A stretch of DNA of 6,136 nucleotides from Pseudomonadota bacterium. Lineage in GTDB: Bacteria; Pseudomonadota; Alphaproteobacteria; Rhizobiales; Xanthobacteraceae. The position numbers were made by a program, and so were the translations under genes. The stretch covers positions 1-6,136 of the forward strand of contig JAEZEY010000080.1 of NCBI GenBank assembly GCA_023432845.1. Direction: 5' to 3'. Positions 1 through 5,836 of this stretch are shown here, one piece after another. How positions within the stretch are numbered: the stretch's first letter is position 1; the number at the start of each line of letters is the position of its first letter. The notes under the pieces are model-generated. The model did no database searches. It had not been told where the DNA came from and worked only from the letters and a program-made list of their open reading frames with translations.

Positions 1-13
1 GCGCAAGAGCGCG

Positions 14-937
14 TCACTTCTCCGGCAGTGGAATGAACTCGATCTCGTCGCCGGGCACCTTGTCGAAATGGCCGGCCTTCCAGTCGGCCTTGGCCTGCTC
101 GATGCGGTCCTTGCTGGACGACACGAAATTCCACCAGATGTGGCGCGGGCCATCCATCGGCACGCCGCCGAGCAGGACGAAATGCGCGTCGCTCGCCGCC
201 GTCACGGTGATGCGGTCGCCGGGCTTGAACACCAGCAGCCGCCCCGGTTCGAACCTGTCGCCGGCGATGTCGATCACGCCGTTGACCACATAGATCGCGC
301 GCTCCTCGTGATCGGCGTCGAGCGGCAGCGATGCGCCGGCCTTGAGCGTTACATCGCCGAACATGGTCTCGTGCAGCACCGGCACCGGCGAGGTTGCGCC
401 ATAGAGCGAGCCGGTGACGACGCGCACCGTCTTGCCGTTATCTTGAACGATCGGGAATTCACCGGTGTCGTGATGGGCAAAGCCGGGCGCAGTTTCCTCA
501 TGCGCCTTCGGCAGCGCCACCCACATCTGCAGGCCATGGATCGGGCTGCCGGTTTCACGCAGACCGGAATCCGTGCGTTCCGAATGAACGATGCCGCGCC
601 CCGCCGTCATCCAGTTGATCTCGCCGGGCCGGATCGCCAGTGCGGTGCCGAGCGAGTCGCGATGCATGATCTCGCCGTCGAACAGATAAGTTACGGTGGA
701 GAGTCCGATGTGCGGGTGCGGGCGCACATCGAGCCCGGTGCCGGCGCGGAATTCGGCCGGGCCGAAGTGGTCGAAGAAAATGAACGGCCCGACCATTCGC
801 GAGTGCGCCGAGGGCAGGGCCCGGCGCACCGAAAAGCCGTCACCGAGATCGACGGTGCGCGGCACAACGACATGGGCCAGCGCATCGCAGCTGTAAGCAT
901 CGCCTGCCTCGGGGTCCTTGCCTGGGAAGAAACTCAT
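14..937 (-). CDS. Pirin family protein (cupin metalloprotein)
   Basis: This encodes a 307-residue bacterial pirin, a cytosolic double-cupin protein. Bacterial pirins bind a single metal ion (usually Fe), and some have quercetin 2,3-dioxygenase activity, but the natural substrate here cannot be read from sequence. The N-terminal cupin carries the full metal-ligand set of the family: H74 and H76 in RPHPHIG, then H118 and E120 in GIVHSER. The second cupin spans roughly residues 175-265. The C-terminus has the family-typical RHIWWNFVSSSKDRI stretch followed by a short helix. Length is close to the usual 230-310. The reading frame stays open for nine more codons upstream to a TTG, but I chose the ATG at 937 because AAAAGGAG lies just upstream of it at good spacing. 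It is transcribed divergently from the speD-speE operon. Family assignment is firm; function is not. Confidence 0.95.
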   Translation of the reverse strand: MSFFPGKDPEAGDAYSCDALAHVVVPRTVDLGDGFSVRRALPSAHSRMVGPFIFFDHFGPAEFRAGTGLDVRPHPHIGLSTVTYLFDGEIMHRDSLGTALAIRPGEINWMTAGRGIVHSERTDSGLRETGSPIHGLQMWVALPKAHEETAPGFAHHDTGEFPIVQDNGKTVRVVTGSLYGATSPVPVLHETMFGDVTLKAGASLPLDADHEERAIYVVNGVIDIAGDRFEPGRLLVFKPGDRITVTAASDAHFVLLGGVPMDGPRHIWWNFVSSSKDRIEQAKADWKAGHFDKVPGDEIEFIPLPEK

Positions 938-940
938 GCG

Positions 941-950
941 CGGCTCCTTT
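941..950 (-). promoter_or_regulatory. Ribosome binding site of the pirin gene
   Basis: Read on the minus strand this is AAAAGGAGCC, a strong Shine-Dalgarno sequence 6-7 nt ahead of the ATG at 937. It decides the start against the longer frame that begins at the TTG at 964. Confidence 0.8.
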
Positions 951-1087
951 TGCGATCGTCGCAACGGCGAGCAAGGTCAAGGTAACAGTTTCGCCGCACA
1001 TACCAAAATCGTCAGCATGTTCGCCGTCGAGCGCATGCGGGGCGTCGGAAATCGCAACTGTCGCATAGCGCGTGTGGCAAAATTTAG

Positions 1088-1116
1088 CTTGAAAACGCGG
1101 GTCTTGAGCACTATGT
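1088..1116 (+). promoter_or_regulatory. Candidate housekeeping promoter for speD-speE
   Basis: CTTGAA at 1088-1093 and CTATGT at 1111-1116 are separated by 17 nt. They resemble the alphaproteobacterial housekeeping consensus (CTTGAC, 17 nt, CTATAT). Transcription would start near 1123, which gives a leader of about 88 nt before the preferred speD start at 1211 and only about 13 nt before the alternative ATG at 1136. This is a pattern match without experimental support. Confidence 0.35.
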
Positions 1117-1188
1117 GGGGTAAGCGGCGCCGGACATGAGCGCGTTGCAGTTTCACTCCGCGAGCCGGCACGCCGTCTCTCGGGTTCG

Positions 1189-1206
1189 CTCTCTGGTTGA
1201 GGAGAG
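1189..1206 (+). promoter_or_regulatory. Hairpin overlapping the speD Shine-Dalgarno
   Basis: CTCTCT (1189-1194) can pair with GGAGAG (1201-1206), giving five Watson-Crick pairs and one closing G-U pair around the six-base loop GGTTGA. The right arm is the ribosome binding site of the preferred speD start at 1211. A second copy of CTCTC at 1177-1181 could pair with the same GAGAG, so two alternative structures compete for it. This could be translational control of speD, but the stem is short and may be chance. Confidence 0.3.
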
Positions 1207-1210
1207 GGGT

Positions 1211-1678
1211 ATGTTGAAAAACACCCTCCATCGATCGGGGAAGGGCTTGGGGGTTCCAGGTACCACCCGTGACAATGTAGAAGCTGTCGTCGAGACGGTG
1301 CGTGACGATCATTTCATCGTCAAGAACGGCGTTCGCTGCGCCGGCGCGCATCTGATCGTCGATCTATATCAGGCGAAACGCCTCGACGACCTGCCTCATA
1401 TCGAGCGGACGTTGCGCGACTGCGTTTCGGTGGCAGGCGCGACGCTTCTGCACATTCATCTGCACCATTTCGAGCCGAATGGCGGCGTCTCGGGCGTCGC
1501 CGTGCTTGCCGAAAGCCACATTTCGATTCACTCATGGCCCGAGCATGGCTATGCCGCACTTGACATCTTCATGTGCGGGGACGCGAACCCGGATGCCTGC
1601 GTGCCGGTGCTGCGACAGGCGTTCGCTCCGAAGCAGATCGCGGTCAGCGAATTTCTGCGCGGGCGCGGCGTCGCCTGA
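1211..1678 (+). CDS. speD: S-adenosylmethionine decarboxylase proenzyme, bacterial class 1b
   Basis: This cytosolic enzyme decarboxylates S-adenosylmethionine to give the aminopropyl donor for spermidine synthesis. It is made as a proenzyme that cuts itself and turns the new N-terminal serine into a pyruvoyl cofactor. From the start used here the protein is 155 residues. The processing site is in LAESHISIHSWPEHGY: cleavage is predicted between E101 and S102. The active-site H107 (S+5) and C122 (S+20, in IFMCG) have the same spacing as S63/H68/C83 of the Thermotoga enzyme. GAHLIVDLY (45-53) is the conserved N-terminal strand. I chose the ATG at 1211 because GGAGAGGGGT directly precedes it and the family is usually about 120-150 residues. 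The ATG at 1136, in frame and open, would add 25 residues behind a weaker ribosome site. speE follows 47 nt downstream, which supports an operon. Confidence 0.93.
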   Translation: MLKNTLHRSGKGLGVPGTTRDNVEAVVETVRDDHFIVKNGVRCAGAHLIVDLYQAKRLDDLPHIERTLRDCVSVAGATLLHIHLHHFEPNGGVSGVAVLAESHISIHSWPEHGYAALDIFMCGDANPDACVPVLRQAFAPKQIAVSEFLRGRGVA

Positions 1679-1714
1679 CCGCATCGTCGGAACGCCGCGT
1701 TCCAAACAGACCCC

Positions 1715-1719
1715 GGAGG
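1715..1719 (+). promoter_or_regulatory. Ribosome binding site of speE
   Basis: GGAGG sits 6 nt ahead of a GTG at 1726. It fixes the speE start, because the open frame runs back in the same phase to 1573, inside speD, where the upstream residues are arginine-rich and unlike any spermidine synthase. Confidence 0.8.
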
Positions 1720-1725
1720 CACGCT

Positions 1726-2604
1726 GTGGCCAGACATCGCTGGATCGACGAGACCATCCTGGATCCGCTCGGCGTCCGTACGAGCTATCGCGCGGAGCGG
1801 GTACTGCACGAAAAGAGAACCGGCCATCACCATCTTGTATTGTTCAAACACAAGCAGCTCGGCAAGGTGCTGATGCTGGACGGCGCCATTCAGATCTCCA
1901 GCAGCGACGAGTTCATTTATCAGGAGATGATGGCGCACGTGCCTCTGTTCGCTCATGGCCGGGCGAAGGATGTGCTCATTGTCGGCGGTGGCGACTGCGG
2001 TATCGCCAAAGAGGTGCTCAAGCACAAATCGGTCCGCAGTCTGACGCTGGTGGAGATCGACGAGTCCGTGATCGACTTCGCCAAGAGGCATTATCCGGAA
2101 TTCACCCGTCCGGTGTTCGCCGACGGGCGGTTCCAGTGCGCGATTGGCGACGGCGCTGAGTATGTCGCAACTGTCGATCGCCGGTTTGACGTGATCATCG
2201 TCGATTCTACCGATCCGCAAGGTCCTGGCGTGGCGCTGTTTACGCGCAAGTTCTACGCCGACTGCCGGCGCTGCCTCGCCAAGGGAGGCGTTCTGGTGAC
2301 GCAGAATGGTGTGCCGTTCTTTCAAGGCAAGGAATTGGCAACCAGCCTCCGGCGCCTCCGCGGCCTGTTCGCGGACGTCACCTGTTACACCGCGGCCGTA
2401 CCGACTTATTTCGGCGGATTGCTGGCAATGGGCTTTGCCACCGACGACAAGCGTCTCCGGGCCGCGAGCGAGCGCATGATTGCAGCGCGCTACCGCAAGG
2501 CCGGCAGCATTGTTACGCGATACTGGACGCCGGCCGTCCATACGGCGGCGTTTGCGCTGCCGCGTTTCATTGCCGGACTCGCCGGCAAACCGAAGAAGGT
2601 CTGA
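1726..2604 (+). CDS. speE: Spermidine synthase (putrescine aminopropyltransferase)
   Basis: This cytosolic enzyme transfers the aminopropyl group of decarboxylated S-adenosylmethionine to putrescine, giving spermidine and methylthioadenosine. The protein is 292 residues, close to the 288 of E. coli SpeE, which it resembles along its whole length. Landmarks: LMLDGAIQ (49-56) and DEFIYQEMMAHVPL (61-74) in the N-terminal part; the nucleotide-binding loop VGGGD (86-90); the ribose-binding acid E110 in LVEID; D142 in GDG; the catalytic segment VDSTDPQGPG with D160 and D163; PTYFGG (226-231) near the polyamine pocket; and the C-terminal YWTPAVHTAAFALP. All expected active-site residues are present. 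Translation starts at a GTG behind a perfect GGAGG. It lies 47 nt after speD, the enzyme making its donor substrate, so co-transcription is very likely. Other diamine acceptors cannot be excluded from sequence. Confidence 0.96.
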   Translation: MARHRWIDETILDPLGVRTSYRAERVLHEKRTGHHHLVLFKHKQLGKVLMLDGAIQISSSDEFIYQEMMAHVPLFAHGRAKDVLIVGGGDCGIAKEVLKHKSVRSLTLVEIDESVIDFAKRHYPEFTRPVFADGRFQCAIGDGAEYVATVDRRFDVIIVDSTDPQGPGVALFTRKFYADCRRCLAKGGVLVTQNGVPFFQGKELATSLRRLRGLFADVTCYTAAVPTYFGGLLAMGFATDDKRLRAASERMIAARYRKAGSIVTRYWTPAVHTAAFALPRFIAGLAGKPKKV

Positions 2605-2627
2605 TCCGGCCGGCACCATGGCCTGAA

Positions 2628-2644
2628 TCGCGGCGTTGCCGCGA
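2628..2644 (+). terminator. Possible terminator hairpin after speE
   Basis: TCGCGGC (2628-2634) pairs perfectly with GCCGCGA (2638-2644) around the loop GTT, 24 nt after the speE stop. The 7-bp GC-rich stem is stable, but the following CTTGAGAACG has no T-run. It is therefore at best a weak intrinsic terminator or an RNA 3'-end stabiliser. Confidence 0.35.
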
Positions 2645-2777
2645 CTTGAGAACGGTCCGGGGATCGGGAACGGCGGCATAGGCGGTCCTGGGACCATTTC
2701 TGCATCCAAGTGAGGTTCCGATTTAGGCCGCCATTAACCATGCAGTGGCCGAGTATCATTTTGGCAGGTTTTCCACG

Positions 2778-2808
2778 AAAGAGCGGCTTTAGGCTTAAGG
2801 CGCTCTTT
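2778..2808. repeat. Inverted repeat upstream of the EAL gene
   Basis: AAAGAGCG (2778-2785) and CGCTCTTT (2801-2808) are perfect 8-bp arms around a 15-nt spacer. Past one G-G mismatch the stem can continue with CTT/AAG (2787-2789 with 2797-2799), leaving a 7-nt loop. It lies 52 nt before the start codon at 2861, so it could be a hairpin in the 5' untranslated region or a repressor-type operator. It could also serve as a weak terminator for speE, since the right arm ends in TTT. No function can be assigned. Confidence 0.45.
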
Positions 2809-2860
2809 ACGGCGCCATGGCTCACTGAATGCCGCACCAGAATGGTCGGACGAGCCGGTA

Positions 2861-4531
2861 ATGTTATTTTTCGCGCGCGGTTTTACGCGCCAGAATGTTG
2901 TCGCGATTGCTGTTGGCGTATTGGTTGCCGGCGCACCTCTGGTCGCTTTCAATTTCTGGCTCAGCGGCGTCATCGACAGGCAGGGCCGGGAGGAGGCCGA
3001 TATCTCCGCCCGCAACGCCATCGCGCTTGCCGAACGGCGAACCGGTGAGGTCACCAAGGCGCTCGACGCGCTCAGCGCCGCTCGCATTGCCGATTGCGGC
3101 CCTGCCGCGATCGAGGCGATGCAGCGCGCAACCTTCCAGACCGCCCCAATCAAGGAAATCGCCATCCTCGACGTCAGCGGCCGCATGCTGTGCTCGTCGC
3201 ATCAGAAGGTTGCGGCCACCGAACGCGAGACGGTGCGGCGTATATTGTCGACGGAAGCGCTGGAAGGCGAACCGGGCTATTCGCTCGATGTCGTCAATCT
3301 ACCCGGCAGCCAATCGATGGTCCGGCTTCGCCGGCCGCTCGGCTCGGGCCCGAATGCGATCGCCGCCCTGGTCCCGGCGGCGATGTTCCTGCCGCATGCC
3401 GCGGTTCATGCCTTTGAACTGCACCTGCGCGACGATGGCGGCGCCCAAACGGGGCGCGGGCCGGACGGGCTCTATGCCGCGGCCGAGACCCGCGGTCATG
3501 TCGTTCTCTCCGAACTCGGCAAACGTCCGGCCGACACGAAAGCCGGCGACGGCTATACGACCGAGCATTGGTCGCGCAAATACGGTTTCAAGGTGCTTGT
3601 CATGGTGCCGAGCAAGCTGATCAGCAGCGGTCGCACCGAATTGAAATGGATTGGCCTGTTCGTCACTGGTCTCGCACTGGCGGCGCTCGGCCTGTTTGCC
3701 GCGATGGTCGCGCGCCGTGACCCGAAAAATCCCATCCTGGAAATGGAGCGCGCTCTCGCTGCCGGCGAGTTCGTGCCGTATTACCAGCCGATTGTCGATA
3801 TCACGACCGGACAGTTGCACGGCGCCGAGGTGCTGATGCGCTGGAAGAAACCGGACGGCACTTTGGTGCCGCCCGCAGCGTTTATTCCCCTGGCGGAGTC
3901 GAGCGGCCTGATCCGCGCCATGACACTCGATCTGATGCGCCGAGTCAGCGACGAGGCCGGCAAGGCAATTGGCGAACGCCCGCGACTGAAAATCTCTTTC
4001 AATTTTGCCAGCCGGCTGTTCGGCGACGAGACGGTGATCAAGGACGTCTACGGCATTTTCGCCAAGTCGCCGATCAAGCTAGCGCAGGTGGTGCTCGAGC
4101 TCACCGAACGCGATCCGATCGAGAACTTCGTCGCCACGCGCCAGATCATTGCGGCACTGCAGAGCCTCGGCGTTCGCATAGCCATCGACGATGTCGGCAC
4201 TGGCCACAGCGGCCTGTCCTACATGCTCAAGCTCGGCGTTGATATCATCAAGATCGACAAGATGTTCATCGACTCGATCGGAAGCGACCGTAATTCGTCC
4301 ACCATTGTCGAAACCCTGGTCGACCTCGCGCACAATATGCGTATGGACGTGGTAGCCGAAGGCGTCGAGAACTTCGAGCAGGTGATGCACCTGCGCGAAA
4401 TCGGTATTCGCTCGGCGCAGGGCTACGTGTTCGCGCCGCCGCTGCCGGGCAGCGCCTTCCTCAAGCTGGTGGACGCGATGGATGCGCTCGGCGAAAACGT
4501 GGCAGCCGCCCGCGTCGTCGCTGCCGCGTGA
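2861..4531 (+). CDS. CSS-motif membrane EAL phosphodiesterase (c-di-GMP)
   Basis: This is a 556-residue inner-membrane protein predicted to hydrolyse cyclic di-GMP to pGpG. Order of parts: short cytosolic tail; membrane segment about 12-34; periplasmic sensor about 35-262; second membrane segment about 263-284; cytosolic EAL domain about 292-545. No GGDEF domain is present. The periplasmic part has the CSS signature C111-S112-S113 in DVSGRMLCSSH and a second cysteine, C79, the pair that forms a regulatory disulfide in E. coli PdeC. The EAL domain keeps all the metal and catalytic residues: E323 (EVL instead of EAL), N381, E413, D443-D444 (DDVGTG), K464, E500 (AEGVE) and Q520 (QGY), so it should be active. 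The first ATG is used; the ribosome site is weak (GGACGAG at 2848-2854). It ends 3 nt from a convergent peroxidase gene. Domain architecture is confident; the physiological signal is inferred. Confidence 0.92.
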   Translation: MLFFARGFTRQNVVAIAVGVLVAGAPLVAFNFWLSGVIDRQGREEADISARNAIALAERRTGEVTKALDALSAARIADCGPAAIEAMQRATFQTAPIKEIAILDVSGRMLCSSHQKVAATERETVRRILSTEALEGEPGYSLDVVNLPGSQSMVRLRRPLGSGPNAIAALVPAAMFLPHAAVHAFELHLRDDGGAQTGRGPDGLYAAAETRGHVVLSELGKRPADTKAGDGYTTEHWSRKYGFKVLVMVPSKLISSGRTELKWIGLFVTGLALAALGLFAAMVARRDPKNPILEMERALAAGEFVPYYQPIVDITTGQLHGAEVLMRWKKPDGTLVPPAAFIPLAESSGLIRAMTLDLMRRVSDEAGKAIGERPRLKISFNFASRLFGDETVIKDVYGIFAKSPIKLAQVVLELTERDPIENFVATRQIIAALQSLGVRIAIDDVGTGHSGLSYMLKLGVDIIKIDKMFIDSIGSDRNSSTIVETLVDLAHNMRMDVVAEGVENFEQVMHLREIGIRSAQGYVFAPPLPGSAFLKLVDAMDALGENVAAARVVAAA

Positions 4532-4534
4532 AGG

Positions 4535-5116
4535 TCAGGCGCCGAGCTCGGTCTCGATCGCAACGATCAGGCCCGGATCCGATGGATCGACCGCCGAGGT
4601 GAAGGCGGCCTTGAGCCGGCCGTCGCGGCCGATCAGATACTTGTGGAAATTCCAGCGCGGCGTATCCCGCGGCCGCTCGGTTGCGGCCCAGCGATAGAAC
4701 GGATGCGCACCGGCGCCCTTGACGCCGGCCTTGGCCGCGAGCGGGAAGGTGACGTGGTACTCGTCCCGCGCGATCTTGACGATGTCGCCGGCGCCGCCCG
4801 GTTCCTGTCCGCCGAAATCATTGGACGGCACGCCGATGATAACCAGGCCGCGTTCGCGATAACGCGCCCAGAGCTTCTGCAGGCCGGCATATTGCGGGGT
4901 GTAGCCGCACTGCGACGCGGTGTTCACGATGAGGATCGGATTGCCGGCGAAGTCGGCCAGCGCAATGTCGCTACCGCTCAGGGCTTCGAAGCGGAAGGCA
5001 TAGGCCGATACTTGCGACATCGGTGGCTGTGAACTCGGTGCCGCCTGCGCGTGCGCGGCGCGGGGCGCGGCAACGAGGCCGGCTATGGCGAGCAGCAGTG
5101 AGCGACGCATCATCAT
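4535..5116 (-). CDS. Glutathione peroxidase family protein, exported
   Basis: This is a thioredoxin-fold thiol peroxidase that reduces hydrogen peroxide or lipid hydroperoxides. From the first of three consecutive ATGs it has 193 residues. Residues 1-23 form a signal peptide: MMMRRS, a hydrophobic core LLLAIAGLVAAP, then a typical cleavage site after AHA. The double arginine is only weakly Tat-like. The mature part carries the family tetrad: peroxidatic C70 in NTASQCGYTPQY, Q104 in NDFGGQEPG, and W155-N156 in WNFHKYLIGRDG. C70 is the only cysteine in the mature protein. The family-typical FPCNQF is VPSNDF here, and no resolving cysteine is visible, so it may act as a 1-Cys enzyme with an external thiol. 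Family identity is firm; the reductant is unknown. No clear Shine-Dalgarno precedes the ATGs. A GTG at 5155 would lengthen the frame but would spoil the signal peptide. Confidence 0.92.
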   Translation of the reverse strand: MMMRRSLLLAIAGLVAAPRAAHAQAAPSSQPPMSQVSAYAFRFEALSGSDIALADFAGNPILIVNTASQCGYTPQYAGLQKLWARYRERGLVIIGVPSNDFGGQEPGGAGDIVKIARDEYHVTFPLAAKAGVKGAGAHPFYRWAATERPRDTPRWNFHKYLIGRDGRLKAAFTSAVDPSDPGLIVAIETELGA

Positions 5117-5212
5117 GCGACAAGAATAGCGGCAGGCGCCGGCAAGATGCGTCACAAATTCGCGTGAACGGGCGCGACGTCGTCGTCGGAACGGTCGGCT
5201 GGGGAAGACAGC

Positions 5213-5291
5213 GAAAGGAACCGACTTACCGCTTCTGCGCCGCTGGGTTGCTCTAGGGGCGAGGGCGCGTGCGTCTAAGCCGGTTCCTTTC
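5213..5291. repeat. Long inverted repeat closing a 47-nt loop
   Basis: The arm 5213-5223 (GAAAGGAACCG) is the exact complement of 5281-5291 (CGGTTCCTTTC). After one A-C mismatch, CTTA (5225-5228) pairs with TAAG (5276-5279), so 15 of 16 positions pair. Inside, GCGCC (5237-5241) can pair with GGCGC (5264-5268), giving a rod-like 79-nt fold. It lies in the 253-nt gap between two minus-strand genes, about 97 nt upstream of the peroxidase start. It could be a structured RNA, a 3'-end structure for the zinc-ribbon gene, a small palindromic repeat element, or a binding site. No coding frame here is convincing. Confidence 0.6.
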
Positions 5292-5329
5292 TAGCGCGTG
5301 CGCGACGAGCAGGGCCCAATCTTGCCTCG

Positions 5330-5344
5330 CCGGGCCGGGCCCGG
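5330..5344 (-). terminator. GC-only hairpin after the zinc-ribbon gene
   Basis: Six G-C pairs (5330-5335 with 5339-5344) surround a three-base loop, 25 nt past the stop codon of the zinc-ribbon gene as read on the minus strand. There is no T-run after it, so calling it a terminator is weak; the sequence is also simply very GC-rich. Confidence 0.25.
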
Positions 5345-5369
5345 GGCCACTCCTGCTGGTTCCGGCGCA

Positions 5370-5573
5370 CTACGCCGCTGCAAAACGAACGGTGGTCTCG
5401 AATGTGTAGCCGCAAGCGTCGCACTGCCACAGATGCCGTGCATGGCCGGCGTCCAGCCACTCGGAGTACTCCGGCATATAAAGCGCTTCACCGCATTGCG
5501 CGCATGTATTGGCCGGGCGGTACCGCGGAGATCGCCGAAGGATATTGATGTCACTTCGGGCGTGCGGGCTCAT
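5370..5573 (-). CDS. Small zinc-ribbon protein of unknown function
   Basis: This is a 67-residue cytosolic protein with two CxxC knuckles, CAQCG at 24-28 and CDACGY at 51-56. Their spacing fits a four-cysteine zinc ribbon. Between them is an aromatic, acidic stretch (YMPEYSEWLD) and HLWQC, where the histidine and tryptophan next to the second knuckle look structural. There is no signal peptide or membrane segment. The start is well supported: AAAGGAGG lies 6 nt ahead of the ATG at 5573. I recognise the pattern as similar to short uncharacterised proteins found in Bradyrhizobium-like genomes, from memory only. Zinc ribbons of this size can bind nucleic acid or a protein partner, and nothing here tells which. 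It stands alone, with gaps of about 250 nt on both sides. Confidence 0.82.
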   Translation of the reverse strand: MSPHARSDINILRRSPRYRPANTCAQCGEALYMPEYSEWLDAGHARHLWQCDACGYTFETTVRFAAA

Positions 5574-5578
5574 CGCTT

Positions 5579-5587
5579 CCTCCTTTC
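5579..5587 (-). promoter_or_regulatory. Ribosome binding site of the zinc-ribbon gene
   Basis: Read on the minus strand it contains AAAGGAGGA, a near-perfect Shine-Dalgarno 5-6 nt ahead of the ATG at 5573. It is the strongest translation signal in the window and argues that this small frame is a real gene. Confidence 0.8.
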
Positions 5588-5643
5588 GCTACGGCCGCGC
5601 TCGCGATCATCGCCGCAATTCACGCCGGCCAGTGTCCCTCACT

Positions 5644-5682
5644 TTTCCCCGCACCATTACGGTCAACCGTATCGGGGGGAAA
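5644..5682. repeat. Nested dyad symmetry upstream of the zinc-ribbon gene
   Basis: Two inverted repeats share one centre. The inner one is TACGGT-CA-ACCGTA (5658-5671). The outer one is TTTCCCC (5644-5650) with GGGGAAA (5676-5682). Seven bases separate the arms on the left and four on the right. As RNA it forms a hairpin with an internal loop; as DNA it looks like a bipartite operator. It is 71-109 nt upstream of the zinc-ribbon start, in the 263-nt gap 5574-5836, in which I see no gene. Confidence 0.5.
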
Positions 5683-5836
5683 CGACAATTGAAGCAGCAA
5701 GGCTGACATATACCGTGCCGCTGCGCGAAAGAGTCGCGCCCGCGCCAGCGACGGCACGAGCGCTCGATATTTCGCCATTGAAATGATTGACGACAGCGAA
5801 ATCCGATGCGCGGAACGGGCACCGGTGTTGCGCAGA

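Noticed and set aside
1..12. GCGC-AAGA-GCGC hairpin just after the pirin stop
   Set aside because: The stem is only 4 bp, it has no T-run, and it is cut by the window edge, so it cannot be judged as a terminator.
951..963. TGCGA-TCG-TCGCA palindrome upstream of the pirin gene
   Set aside because: Five-base arms made of common GATCG/CGA words in GC-rich DNA are expected by chance.
68..985. Long plus-strand open frame (305 codons) opposite the pirin gene
   Set aside because: It is the antisense shadow of a firmly identified pirin; the translation is arginine/alanine-rich with no recognisable domain, and high GC makes such frames common.
1573..1725. N-terminal extension of speE into speD
   Set aside because: The GTG at 1726 has a perfect GGAGG and matches the length of known spermidine synthases; the extension is an out-of-frame reading of speD.
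1549..2709. 386-codon minus-strand open frame over speD and speE
   Set aside because: Both speD and speE are unmistakable on the other strand with intact catalytic motifs; the antisense product has no family features.
5217..5221. GGAAC in the long inverted repeat as an EcfG promoter box
   Set aside because: On neither strand does a GTT-type -10 box occur 16-17 nt downstream.
5213..5291. tRNA or tRNA remnant in the stem-loop
   Set aside because: There is no T-loop sequence, no anticodon arm and no CCA-compatible acceptor; the symmetry is that of a simple long hairpin.
5298..5786. Plus-strand frame of 162 codons through the zinc-ribbon gene and the next gap
   Set aside because: No ribosome site, no domain, biased composition, and it lies antisense to a gene with much better signals.
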